Part shown: positions 50,761 to 62,179 of the stretch, one piece after another
How positions within the stretch are numbered: position 1 is the stretch's first letter
How the letters are laid out: every line of letters begins with the position of its first letter
Notes under the pieces: model-generated
The model's database searches: none
What the model saw: the letters and a program-made list of their open reading frames with translations, nothing else
What the model was told of the DNA's origin: nothing
DNA from: Helopsaltes ochotensis
Taxonomy: Eukaryota > Chordata > Aves > Passeriformes > Locustellidae
Assembly (NCBI GenBank): GCA_013400155.1
Contig: VXBM01000057.1
Span: 787,306 to 851,305, forward strand
Direction: 5' to 3'
Length of the DNA: 64,000 nucleotides
Translations under genes and position numbers: made by a program

Positions 50761-53350
50761 GTCCTTTGATACTAAACACCACGCATATGTGAGTATGCAA
50801 ATACGGTCTTTACTGCAAGCACTTTGTAATTTGAGGCCTGGTCTGCATCATTTTTGTGCAAATGTAACTATCCCACTTCACAGGAATGATTTTACAAGAA
50901 TATTTCATTGAAAAAAGTAATGTATAACCACATTTATGTTAGTCTAGCTTACATCTCCAAAGAACCTATGCTGAACTAAATATGTCATACCAAACTAATA
51001 TTCATGCCAGAACTGGACCAGGTTGACTATACTGGGATCCAAAATCACAGTGAAACCAGTAGTCAAAGAATCTGATGAAAACTGGGGCACACAAGTTGAG
51101 GGCAGAAGATAGAGTCAGTACAGACATCAGCAATTTTATATCTGCTCTTCAACTTAACTTCTTTAAGAATCTTCATCTGAAATAAAGATGCCTTGCTTGC
51201 AATACCTTTCTCTGATGTGTTTGACTGGCTTTTAAACTCTATTATACTGAGGCTACACTGTTACTCACCTCTTACTAAATTCCAGGGAATCCACATGAAT
51301 TAGCAGGATTATGAATGTCTAAAAAGAAGGAAGTTCGTGCCTTACTATTCACTAGAGAATCTGCGAGACACTGACCAAACAATGGATCCTCTGATGCACT
51401 CACAGTAAGATGTGAGCCTCAACTGAACTCTACTCTAATTGGGGCATTTGGACAGTCCCTGTCCCATGTGGATTTCCTGGACTCTAATAAGTGTGAGCTC
51501 ATCCTGCAGTTGTTCCCCAAGGTATAATAATAAGGTCTCTACCTGTCACCTATTTCATGAAACTTGTCTGAACTTAATACCTTTCATACTCTGGATGCAA
51601 AATGCATTTGAAATTAGATAACAGATTAAAAAGCTACACAGATTTAACCAGTGCAATCACATACTCAGTATTCACTTAGAAAAGTAGGCCTAACAATAAA
51701 TTCAAATTAAACTGGTAGGGCATTTTTCTAAGGAACACAAATATCTGTATTTAATTTTCTTTAAAAACAAAACAAAACCAGACAGACAAGTGACACCCAC
51801 AAGGAACCAAGGCAAAGAAGAGCTGGATGTGGAATCAGTAGCCCTGTCTTATGCAGTGCTCAGCTTTGTCCTGCTTCACTCTTCTTGTGCTGCCATATCC
51901 CTCCTTGCTGATGAGCATCATCCCACCTCAACCCTTATCTGCCTTACATGAAGCACAGGAAGAGAGTAGGCAAGGGCCTCATGAGCACTCCTGGATTCTG
52001 TAATTGGTGGCAGATTTAGGGCTAACAGTTTCCTTGGCCCCCGAGATGTGCATGGACTAACAACAACCTTTCACGTGCTGATAAATTGTCACTATTATGC
52101 ACAAACCTCTGAAACTGAAAGCCAACGTATTCTTCCAAACTTAGTGCCTCTTTTTACCAGTTTTTCTGTTTCAAATCACTCCTGTTCACTCTGGATCTCT
52201 TAGGGAACTTGAGGATTTGAAGTGGTGATGGTAGGCTGCAATCTGGATAGCTGTTTTCCTTCTGTGCTCTGTTACTCCAAGGAGGATAGGTAGACCTTCT
52301 GCATGTACCAACAGCAGACAGGTTTCTTTGAAGAAAATGCAGCAGACAGTTACATTCTCTAGAGGCAGATCACAGGATAAATAGATCTGGATTGTGTTGG
52401 TCCCATATGAGGTATCAATTCTATGCCTTTGTCTTATCACTCCATTCCTCCCACTTTGCAAACCCAAAACACTTTCTCTGAATAATCACAACTGCACTGA
52501 TTTCTTCCCTCTGCAAGGGAGCCAGGAGCCTGCACTGATATTTTTAGGTAACCCACTTGCTCTGTTTTCTTTCCCCTCTGTGAATAGATCCTTCACTTAT
52601 TCTAACCCATAATCTCACATACATTTCTTGTCTCTTTCTTGTTCTTGCACTCTCCTAGAACTGCAAATGCAGCACCTACTGCTTACATATAGGGCTACAC
52701 GATTGCTTTCTGCTGGGGTTTTCTTGCATCCAGCCCTCTCCCAGGGCTGAACCAGAAGTACAGAGCTAGAGACTGCAAAAAAACCTTGATAAAAGTACTA
52801 AGTGGCTGAATTTTATATAGAAAGCCAAGTAAAAATTCCAATAAATATTTTTATGATTATTCATCAAAGCTGATAAAGATCCCATTCCATAGGAAGGGGA
52901 GTAAAAGACCCAGCTGCAAAGGAAGGTAATCTACAACCAAAGAAGTTTCTCATCTAAATTCTCTCCTATTTCATAGTGACAGTTGCCATAAAATATCACT
53001 GCTCTGACACGAGGAAGCCTTGGTGCCAAGTTTGTGGAAGCAGGAACGACAAAACCGGTAACAAGGCAGGAGAGGATCAGTCAGTCCTTTTGTGGCTGTG
53101 TCCAACCCATGCTGCTGCTGTCTCAAAGGAGTTCCCCCTTTGATTCTAACCATATCCTGGTTTTTCATTTTTCTCATCTTCTGCTTTGGGAATCTTAGGG
53201 ATGCCTTTTTACACATACCTCTTTCAGCCTGTGTGCTTTGTCCCACCCATCTCCTTTTTTTTATCTCATGCTTTCCATTCTCGATCCCAGTCTTTCAGTT
53301 TCTCTTTCCTTTTTATTTTGGCCCATAAACAACCCCCTTCCCCTGCATGT
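50761..53350. other. Unique non-coding sequence, no gene seen
   Basis: No coding gene, RNA gene or repeat was recognised. The small frames show no family motif. Confidence 0.5.
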
Positions 53351-53364
53351 CAACAGCAGTGGGA

Positions 53365-53650
53365 AGTAACCTAATTAATAGTTTCTTGATAGGCTACCCC
53401 ACACATGCACACACCCATCCCCCCAGTATCCCGCTGGCAATTCAACAGCCCTCTCTCAAGAAAGGAAAATATTTCCATACTAATTAACAACAACATCGGG
53501 TATTTCTGGGCGGAAGGATCTGGGATTCCCATCTGGGCCTAGATCTCTCGAGCTGATGGAGCAACTGTACCTCAGAGCACATTTCCTTTTCCAAATCCTT
53601 GTGTTATTAGCTGTTTACACTGTTGTCAGTATCACACATCTTTGCAGCCT
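53365..53650. promoter_or_regulatory. Candidate conserved non-coding element (enhancer-like)
   Basis: TAATTAAT at 53372-53379 and TAATTAAC at 53481-53488 frame a block with CCCGCTGGCAATTC, ACATCGGGTATTTCTGGGCG and TCTCTCGAGCTGATGG. It ends with GTTATTAGCTGTTTACAC, which contains a forkhead-like TGTTTAC. It is unique, CpG-containing and free of repeats. The role is inferred from motif content only. Confidence 0.35.
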
Positions 53651-54965
53651 GGCTTCTATTTTAACTGGTATCTCTGCAACCGAGTTCAGGCCGAATTCCT
53701 TCAGCACTCAGACTGTGTCTCTCATTTAGCACATGGCACTTGTTCAGAAACCTACAGTGCTTCCCTTCTCTCTTCTCCATCAGGATTCACATGAGCCAAG
53801 GACCTTTGCATGCTGTAGTTCTCAAGGGACACAGATGCTACTATATCCATTTAAAATGTCTTTGCTGCTGCCTTCCCCTCACATCCATTCCCTGCCTGTT
53901 TCTGCCACAACCACTTGCAGAACAAAAACAAAAGCAAACAAAACCCCCCACTGTTTTTGAAGTATTCTATACAGGAGTAGTTCTAAGTGCTGACTGCGTT
54001 ACAGCACAGATTTTTTTCTCCAGATGTAGTAGGATAGTCCCACTCCTGTCTTCATCTAGGAGAAGGGAAAGGTAGTAAATCTTCATTAAGGATTGTGCTC
54101 AGACAGGGGCTTCCAGAGAAATGAAGAAGCAATGAGAATTTCGCTGTCCTGCCTTGGAATCACCAATAAGGGAGAGTTGTGTCTTCTGCCTCTAGAGGTG
54201 ATCTGACACAACATGACTACTTGCTTTTTCTGCATCACAGGCCAGAAAAAAGAGAAAATCAAATATAGTGTGAGAAACACTAGTGCTTCTGAAAAAAATG
54301 CAAAAGACAGAGCTCTTCCCAGTAAGAAAAACAATACAGGTCCTTTACCATCTATCAGCTCCTTAAAGATATGACAAATAAGCAAGAGTATTTCCTAGAA
54401 GCCCTGTACAGAGAGCTTCATGTTAGGGGACACAGTACTGAAGCAACACTGCCATTCTCCATCACATACACTGGAGGACAACAGTCCGGGGACTGTTGAA
54501 GAAGCAGAAACACCAGCAACAGCTACAGAAAGGTTCACAGTATGCAGGAAGATGCCCACAAGAACAGGTCCTTCTCCTGTTGAGTGACCTGGAAAAATAT
54601 TTCCAGAAAAATACTTACATAAAACAAACATACAAGGGGCACATTTACAAAGCACTGGGCCAATGAAAGGCATCTTCAAAACAGAGTAATAAGGAAGGAA
54701 GAGTAAAACAGAGAAAATGAAGATAAGTGAGGTGCCCCAAGTTATTCTGTCACAGCAGTGCTGCCAGCTCAGCCTTCACAGCTTCACGTCTTCCACGTAT
54801 CCACTTCCCATGCCAGCCATCTTCTGAAGAGCCTTTCATCCCTCAACTGCTGTCCAAGCCTCAGTGCATTTTCACTGTCCCCAGCGCCTGCTTGGCTGCA
54901 GTGTGGGCCAGTCTTCCCCATATCCAGAAACAATCATCCTTGTACAGCAAAGCACATGTGTCCAT
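53651..54965. other. Unique non-coding sequence
   Basis: No gene or repeat recognised. Confidence 0.5.
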
Positions 54966-54969
54966 CCAC

Positions 54970-55076
54970 AAGGCTGAAAGAAGGAAGGATGGAAGGAATA
55001 AAGGAAGAAAGGATCCCTCTTAAAGAGGGGGGAAGAAGGATGGAGACAGGCAAATAGGAGGGAGAGTGAGAGGGGC
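54970..55076 (+). repeat. Purine-rich GGAA/GGGA tract
   Basis: An imperfect GGAA-type repeat (GAAAGAAGGAAGGATGGAAG and onward) runs nearly all-purine for about 100 bases, interrupted by a short CCCTCTT. It ends at the left edge of the CpG-clustered block. GGAA is the core of ETS-factor sites, but simple purine repeats are common in vertebrate DNA. Confidence 0.75.
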
Positions 55077-55270
55077 CATAAATTCCCTTCTAATTCCAAA
55101 TAATTCCGATTACACGGATGAGTAGTTTTCAATCAGAAAGATAATCTCAAAGATAGATGGCAGGATAATTGCTCGTCGGCGCGACGTAAATATTGTGTCG
55201 TTTCTATTAATCTCAGCGAATCGGGTGTCAGGGTTGTCACTCATTCATCAAAAAAAATTAAAAAAAAACA
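55077..55270. promoter_or_regulatory. Candidate ultraconserved-type element with CpG cluster
   Basis: This block is unlike anything else in the window. Eight CpGs fall within about 50 bases (55174-55223: GCTCGTCGGCGCGACGTAAA, then GTGTCG, AGCGAA, TCGGGTG), embedded in AT-rich sequence with TTCTAATTCCAAATAATTCC, GATTACACGGATGAG, TTTTCAATCAG and TTTCTATTAATCTC. Such preservation of CpGs in an otherwise CpG-poor, non-island context suggests strong selection, lack of germline methylation, or both. It has no coding frame and no repeat signature. I infer a deeply conserved enhancer but cannot name its target gene. The A-rich run after 55250 marks the right edge. Confidence 0.45.
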
Positions 55271-58200
55271 TATTAAAAAAAGAGAGAGATGCTGGAGGGA
55301 GGGGGATGTGTATCCAATAAGCAGCTGAAGGCGTGCAAGGTAATGAATGCTGCTTACAAGCTGTTTGCATTTTTTGGTTTATAAAAGCTAAAGGTAACTC
55401 AGGCAGTAGATCTTTATTAAACTCTTGGTAGGCACTGCAAGGGACACTGCTGGACACAGAACTGAGCAATAGGGACTGTGGTTGTGAAACAAAGGAGGGG
55501 AGGAAGTGGACAATACACCCTAGATAAGGGGCTCAATAGTCTGGGCATTAACAACAGGTAGGAGATATTGCAGAATCATGGCACCTGGAAGAAAGGACAC
55601 AGATCACAACACAAAATAAAGACAGTGTCTCCATTGCCAAATACAGGAGTGGGCAGGGAATGGAGAGTGATGTGGAGAGGTCAGATAGCAGGGCACACAG
55701 TGCCTTGGTGCAATTTTACCATACTGGCTGCAGGATGACAGCACATCACTGCCCCACTGCTGAATCAGTCTGCCTGCCAAGTATTTCATCCCCAGGCATC
55801 ATGCACCTCCTCTCCCTGCCCTTGCAAACCACCTGGCCTTAGGCATCTTTCTCACAGCCCTTTGGTCCCCAGACTCTACTGTATTGGCTTAGTTCATTAC
55901 TGCTGACCCAGCAGGACTGACTCCCTCCTGCACTCCCCAGCACTCTCCCCCTCTCCTGAAACACAGTTGCCTGAGACAGTGGCCTGGTCTGGGACCTACA
56001 GGTAAGAGCCTGGGTCATGCACTGGTCAGTCACCAGTGTTTCCTCACTGACTACACAGAAAATTCCTTGGGAAGACCCTCATTCCATTCTGACATCCATT
56101 TCCTGAGGGCTGACATCACTTTCCCCAGGTCAGGAGCCCTAGGCTTAGCTTCTGTACAAGAGATTTTCTGTAGTGAATGCTGGGCTGAAACTACCACTCA
56201 CATGACACAGCTGGTACGGCTTTACTAGTAGAGATCAGGTAGGGAAAAAATAACCTCAAAGAAAAGGCTCCCCATACAACTTTCACCTTACCCAAGGATA
56301 TAATTATATTTTTCCAAGAGTGGAAAACTTCTGCTTGACAGTAGCCTCCAGTCATGCCATCCTGTGCTGCAATCCACCATAGCTGGTGAACTAGTCAAGG
56401 CTAGATTAGCATTTGAACAAATAACTTCCCCAGAAAATTCAGCTATGGGCAGGAGCAGTTCATAACTGTGCAGGAAGGTTCTCCAAGCCAGGACTGTTTG
56501 AACCTGCTGCTCACTGCTGTGATGCAACAGGGAGGCCTCTCAGTATATCATGGTCATCTGTAGTCACTGATGCTGTGCTTTTCAAATAAGTCACCTCCCT
56601 TTACTCTTGAACAAAACTGTTTGCTTTTCCTGGCCTGTAGTCTAGAGCAGTCAAAACACTACTTGAAGCTTGTGCTCTTGACTGGTGTATCCTAAGTGTC
56701 TTAAGATGAAAGAAATGCAAAGCTATTAAGTTTTTAGACCAAACTTAGTTTGTCAAAAAGTCAGACAAGTTTTGCCCTCCTGAGCTCCAGGAAGAGGCTG
56801 ACAGGTTTTGGCTGTAAGTTAGCTTAGTGCTTTGCAAACAGCCCCCTAACACAAGGACCTGAACCAGTGCCCAGGGGCTGTCTTCACTAAACGGATTTGA
56901 AAAATGCTAATATTTCATCCTTGGCTACATCAGTGTTTCTGTTCATTTACTGCTGCTGTTTGCTAAGTGAACTTATTTGTTTAAAAAGCCATTCTAGTGG
57001 TAGCTCCTGTTGAAATTTGGTAACAAATTCTCCATGAACATCCTCTTGCCAGGCTATGACAGAACCGGTCCCAATGTAGGACAAGATTCATTAGGATTGA
57101 GTGCTGTTCTCACTGCACAGTCCTCTGGGACAGAGGGAGCAGGGATACTTGTTCCAGCAACACATTTAACCTGTCAATCCAGCCAGCAACGCAATATCCG
57201 CTGGGGATTTCAGTTGCTTCTGTGATCCTGCCTTATCTCCCTACATCCCCCGGCGTGCCCACCACTCGGTGAAATGTCACTTCTCTCTCCCCTTCTTCCA
57301 AGATGGAAGTGAACTTGTGTGCCTGGCAGGGGTCTGACAGACATGAGCTGAAAGGCTGTCAAGGACCCACTGAAAAGCAGGCAAGCCACACTGTGTCGGA
57401 TTTCGGGGTGTAACACTGCAGCCTTCTGTCTGCTCTTGGGCTAACTCTAAATGGAACCTTTGATAGGCAGCCAGGCCGCTGTCATCACAGGGTCAGCCTC
57501 AGAAACAGGAGGGTATGAGCACCTGGGAAGCACATGCCAGTGAGCAGAGAATAGCAGCAGTATTGTAAAGCTCAGTACTGCAGGGGACCAGGAACACCAG
57601 AATGAAGGGAGAGTCAAGCATTGGAAAATGCAACAGACCAAGGGCATTCATCTATAAGTCCTGAATAAACCTCAGTTCCAAAATGACTTCTCAGGGGTGA
57701 AGTGTCCCACAAAACCAGCCCCCTACTAACTCCTCGGTGCTCATTTCCCTCTCTTAGAAATTAGTCTAAAGGAGACTCTTCAAGGGGAAAGATTGCAAAG
57801 GTAATTCTCTTCAATAACCACCCAGTGTCAGTTTTCTCATCCCATGGGTGAGGGCTGTATCAGCCTCTGACTTCTCTATGACTGGTGTCAGAGCATCTAA
57901 CATGACTCAATGCTCAAGAAGAATTTGCCATTTCTCTGTATGTCACATCTTTCCCGGAAACTCCCTGAATGACTCTCTACAACAAATGACTGTGCTCACC
58001 CATGAAGGATGTGAGGGAAGAGTAAATCCACACTGAAGGGAAGCCCCTCAATTCCCTGACTCAATGGATCCCTACGCCTATTGAAATTTGAGTTAGAATT
58101 ATGAGTTTAAAGAATTAAAAGTGTATAAACTATATACAACTGTATACGAACAATTAACTTACAGTACTAATTTAGTCAGTGCTCTCACTCCTGAACAAGA

Positions 58201-58404
58201 GTTGGTCCTTTGTTTAGTGGACTTCTTTAAAAATATCTCAGCAACAGCTTTGAGAGGTAACCAGCTGACAATCTAGACACTTTTTTCAGAGAGATTCTTG
58301 GAAAACCAACATCTGTGGAGTGAAAGTTGTGTCACAAATGAGAAAGTGGATTAAACTGAAAATGTTAGTATAGAATGAACAGCTACTCTTCAGAATGTGT
58401 ACAA
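55271..58404. other. Unique non-coding sequence, no gene seen
   Basis: No gene or repeat recognised. Short A-rich and GA-rich runs occur at 55.25-55.31 kb. Confidence 0.5.
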
Positions 58405-58890
58405 CTCAAAAACTTAGTCACACCAGGGTCTGTGCTAGGGCTACTGAGGTATATGGTGAGTGACCTGGAAACTGAGAGGAACAGGTGGTAGAAAAATGCA
58501 GACGACAGCTTTGTTTAAATTCATCAAGAGAAAAGTGGACCAAGAAGAACCTCAGAGGGACAAAGCTGGATAGAAAATCAGAAAACTGTTGGTGAAATTC
58601 AGCATAAGCCAAAGCCAGGCAATGCTGACTGCCCTCAGAGAGCTCAATATACCTGGAAGTTCCAAATGAATACAGAAAACATAGACAGTTAAATGGAAAT
58701 GACCTTTCACTCCACAGTGGTGGCAAGGGGGGGAAAATAGAGCAGGGAAAAAAATCTACCACTTTTTCAGATATACCAGGAAGGAATACTAAGTGATAAT
58801 AGACAGGAATTTTTGCCCCTGTGTTCTGTGCACTACAGTGGCACTGTCTCCAGTGCTCCAGATGTTCTCCATCTTTTTCCTTCCTTACAC
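58405..58890 (+). mobile_element. Old diverged CR1-type LINE fragment (reverse transcriptase region)
   Basis: The plus strand carries, in order, CACACCAGGGTCTGTGCTAG (compare the RT motif-B coding stretch), GTGAGTGACCTGGAAACTGA, AAAAATGCAGACGACAGCTT (the region encoding the A-D-D catalytic motif), TTTAAATTCATCAAGAG, GTGGACCAAGAAGAACCTCA, GTGAAATTCAGCATAAGCC and, further on, a poorly preserved part resembling the thumb-coding region. This order matches vertebrate CR1-family RT sequence, especially older types common in turtles and crocodilians. The copy is riddled with indels and has no intact frame. The long minus-strand open frame over the same bases (58418-58936) is antisense and not a gene. 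The right end is uncertain. Confidence 0.6.
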
Positions 58891-61800
58891 ACCACCATAG
58901 AGAGCAAAAGGAAACCATGCCCGCAGAGAGACCCATAATACCTGGTTAGCACTGAGTATCATCTGGAAGAGAGCAGAAACAGGAATGCAAAGCTGAGAGA
59001 GAAACGTTTCCAGAGAATGAATATGAAACCACATTAACTCATGGGACTTACCCCACCAAGTAGCACTGAGTTAAGTAGCACAACTTAAGCAGGATTAAAA
59101 ATTGTCAGATAGATATTTGAATTATAGTGTGATCTATACAGGTGCTTCAGTCCTCCTCACTGACAGCAGCCAAAACTTGATACAAGAATATCACAGTACT
59201 TTAGAACAATCTGCCTCCTCACATAAAATTATCGTCAGTCAGAGATTCAGTTAAAAGTCATAAGTTGGTAAAACGCTGAACATCCGTGAATAACACTGCA
59301 CCCAAGCCTACATCAGTGACTGGATGCCACCTGAGGGAATATTCAACAACCTTTATAGATAAATTATGTGGCAGCTCTTTGGCTTAAGTGGTGATTTGTC
59401 TTTAGGCCTTTTGTATTGACAATAGCTGCTTATACATCTAAGTTCTTATAAAAAGATAAGAGAACATACAAAGCTGTCCCCTGAGCTTGCCAGTGTGCCA
59501 CCACCAGCTGGACGCACCTTCTTGGAGAAAAGCCAAAGAATATCTGAAATTGGAGGCTGAAGTCAACCTCAGACCAGCAGACAAAGAAAAACACTTTTCC
59601 CCCAAACGGGACTCTTCTGAAGTATCAGCCAAGCTGGGAAACAAGACGCAGGAGCAGGGAGATAATTGGTGCAAATCGGCTTGATAACTTCTATAGTTGT
59701 ACATGTCACCCCACCTAGCTTTATGTCGAGTGATGGATGGCTCTCTTCTGTGTAACTGCCCTGCACCTTCTTGTATCTAGATCGCCCTCCTTTGTCTCTC
59801 TAGATGAGGAGAAAGGTGTGGTAAGGTAAGTCTGCCCTGTTACCCAGAGGTAGAACAACTGTACTGGTCACTAGAACAATTACCATTGCAGAGGTCAGGT
59901 TGGAAAGCACTGCAGGCCAGAAAGAGCAAAGGCAAAACTGATAAGCTTCCCTTGTTATATTTCTCATGTCTGCTTCACCCTTCCATGACCTTTACAGACT
60001 GGCAACCCACCACTGCTGAAATCCCCCTCTTGCATTTCCCACACACTGTAAGAGACCAGGATCAGCCAGTTCCAGTATCTAAACTGAGTAGCAATACTTT
60101 GTTCAAAGCATTTTGTAAAAGTGATTCTTGAGTCTCTCAGGATCAATGCTACTCTACAAAACAGTTTTAATATATTTTCCATTTAATCTTCTCACTTCTT
60201 CCTGCTCCACAGTAGAACCTCTCAAGACTGGTAGGGTGCATGGTACAACTAACCCCAAGGAAAGCTCATTTGCTTCCACTCAGCCTCTGTCAGCCTCTTC
60301 TGAGCACTGCAAAGGCTATGTAGAGACTTTATCACTGCTGTGAGCATCTCTGGGAGCATCCATGACCCTGCTCACAGGAAAACCCACACACAGAGATGCA
60401 GAGCACTCAAGGCACCCAGCTATGAGAGAGAGACATGCACAATCGTACCTCAAGGGATGGATTATCAGAGTCCTCTCACATCACCTACCTTACTGACCAG
60501 AGCTGCCACCTACAGCTGGTAAGAGATGTAGGAGCATGTTTACCACATGTCCCAGCTGACAGGAAAGTCAGGGACATAAGGGAGAACATCCTGCAGCAAT
60601 GGCTCAAAGCAGCCTAGGTTGACAATGAGGCAGATTTCCCAACAACATGAAGGGTAAAAGTTAACATCCAGGATTTATACTGTTCTCTTTTCTCTCTCAA
60701 ATGATAAATTGACAAAACACAGAAAATTATTATGCCACAACAAAAGCCTGAGGCTCCCAGGCCTGAGCCTGGCTCACCCACATTAATAGCTCCCTGGCAT
60801 TCATTTATCTCATTACTTCCCTGCTCTTCTGTCTCTCCACCAAAGGTTACCCTGGGTACAGTGTTGACTAGGAGGCCATGCTTGCACAGCTCCCCGGAGA
60901 TGCTGGGAGGGGAGCACTGGAGAAAGCCAGAGCAAGTTGTTTAAAGTGGATTTGACCATCAATCTCACTCATTTTCTTCCTTGTCATTCAGCTCCTGCAT
61001 TGTAGCAAAATCCTTCTGCTCCTACCCCAGTCTCCCATTCAGATCCATTCTGACTCTCTGATTAGGTACTTTGCCCTGTGGACACCCTAAAGGTGGACCT
61101 CTTTACAAAGGACATGGGTCCCCTGATGGAAAGCACGAGCACTGACTCAGTTGCGTGCACAACTGCTTCTGACCACTCTCCCACTGGCTCATTCATCAGC
61201 GCTCAGACACAGTCTACAGGCAATAACGAAACCTCTGGGAAGCCTCTGGGAGATTTTCTACTGTCTTCCTCAAATAATGAGGCAGCCTCTTTTCTCTCTC
61301 CATGGAGCACAGTCTCAGATTTTCTCCAATGGCCAGAAACTTACCAGCTTCCAGACACCAAATAAATACTCTGACATGGCTGCATCTTCTTCTGACACCA
61401 TGGATTTTTAGGTTTCTCATCTCCACACACCATCTTCAATGTGGTTTTCTTTTACTTCTACATGTCCTGGCAGCAGGGACCTTTCTTACTTTTGCCTCTG
61501 ATTTCAAATTCCTTAGCATCTCCACACTGCAGACATTGGTTACAGTGCTCCAAATTTAGTATCCTTTGCACATTTAATTAATGGCTGCTTTACCACCTCT
61601 TCTGTATATCTGATCAAAAGGATTAATCATACCAGCTTGAATGGTGATTCCTGTCCCACCTCACTGGCCATTCAGGTTATGAAACAATCAGCTTTGCAAT
61701 TGTGAAGACCAGATCTTTCTATCTCAAACTTATATAATTCTTTTACAACCATCATCATACTTTGATCAGTTTTAAGTCCCCACTCCTCCTCCTATCTGGA

Positions 61801-62179
61801 GAACAACCACATTTTGCTAATGGAGCTTCATATAGCTGAATCAAATGCTTCACCAGTGATCAGAATCCTGTAAAATATTAGTCAATGAAAACATGAGTGA
61901 ATAAGGAACAACACCTGAAAAACAAGAGCACTTTCCCAACGTAATTTGTTCTCCATGATATCTTTGCAGATGCCATTACCTGCCCTAAGGTGTTCCACAT
62001 TATTCCTATTTCTTTTGCACTTCAGTTTCCAAGGAGATACCTCCACTGCAAGAACCAAAATCCTTCCCCCACCCCTATCAGTGACCCCTATGCCCTATCT
62101 ATCCTCCCTCGAGCACATTTCGTTTGTGGATGTTCTCTTACTGTGGGTGAAAATAAAAAGGTTTTCAAAACATGTTAAT
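58891..62179. other. Unique non-coding sequence, no gene seen
   Basis: No supportable gene. Overlapping plus-strand frames at 61.08-61.56 kb lack family motifs. A patch near 60.78 kb (CATTAATAGCTCC, TTCATTTATCTCATTAC) has homeodomain-like words but is too weak to call. Confidence 0.5.

Noticed and set aside
55565..55600. CAGAATCATGGCACCTGGAAG as a CR1 terminus
   Set aside because: Only about 20 bases resemble CR1 and no further CR1 sequence follows.
58418..58936. 172-codon minus-strand open frame as a gene
   Set aside because: It lies antisense to an old CR1 reverse-transcriptase fragment and has no family motif.
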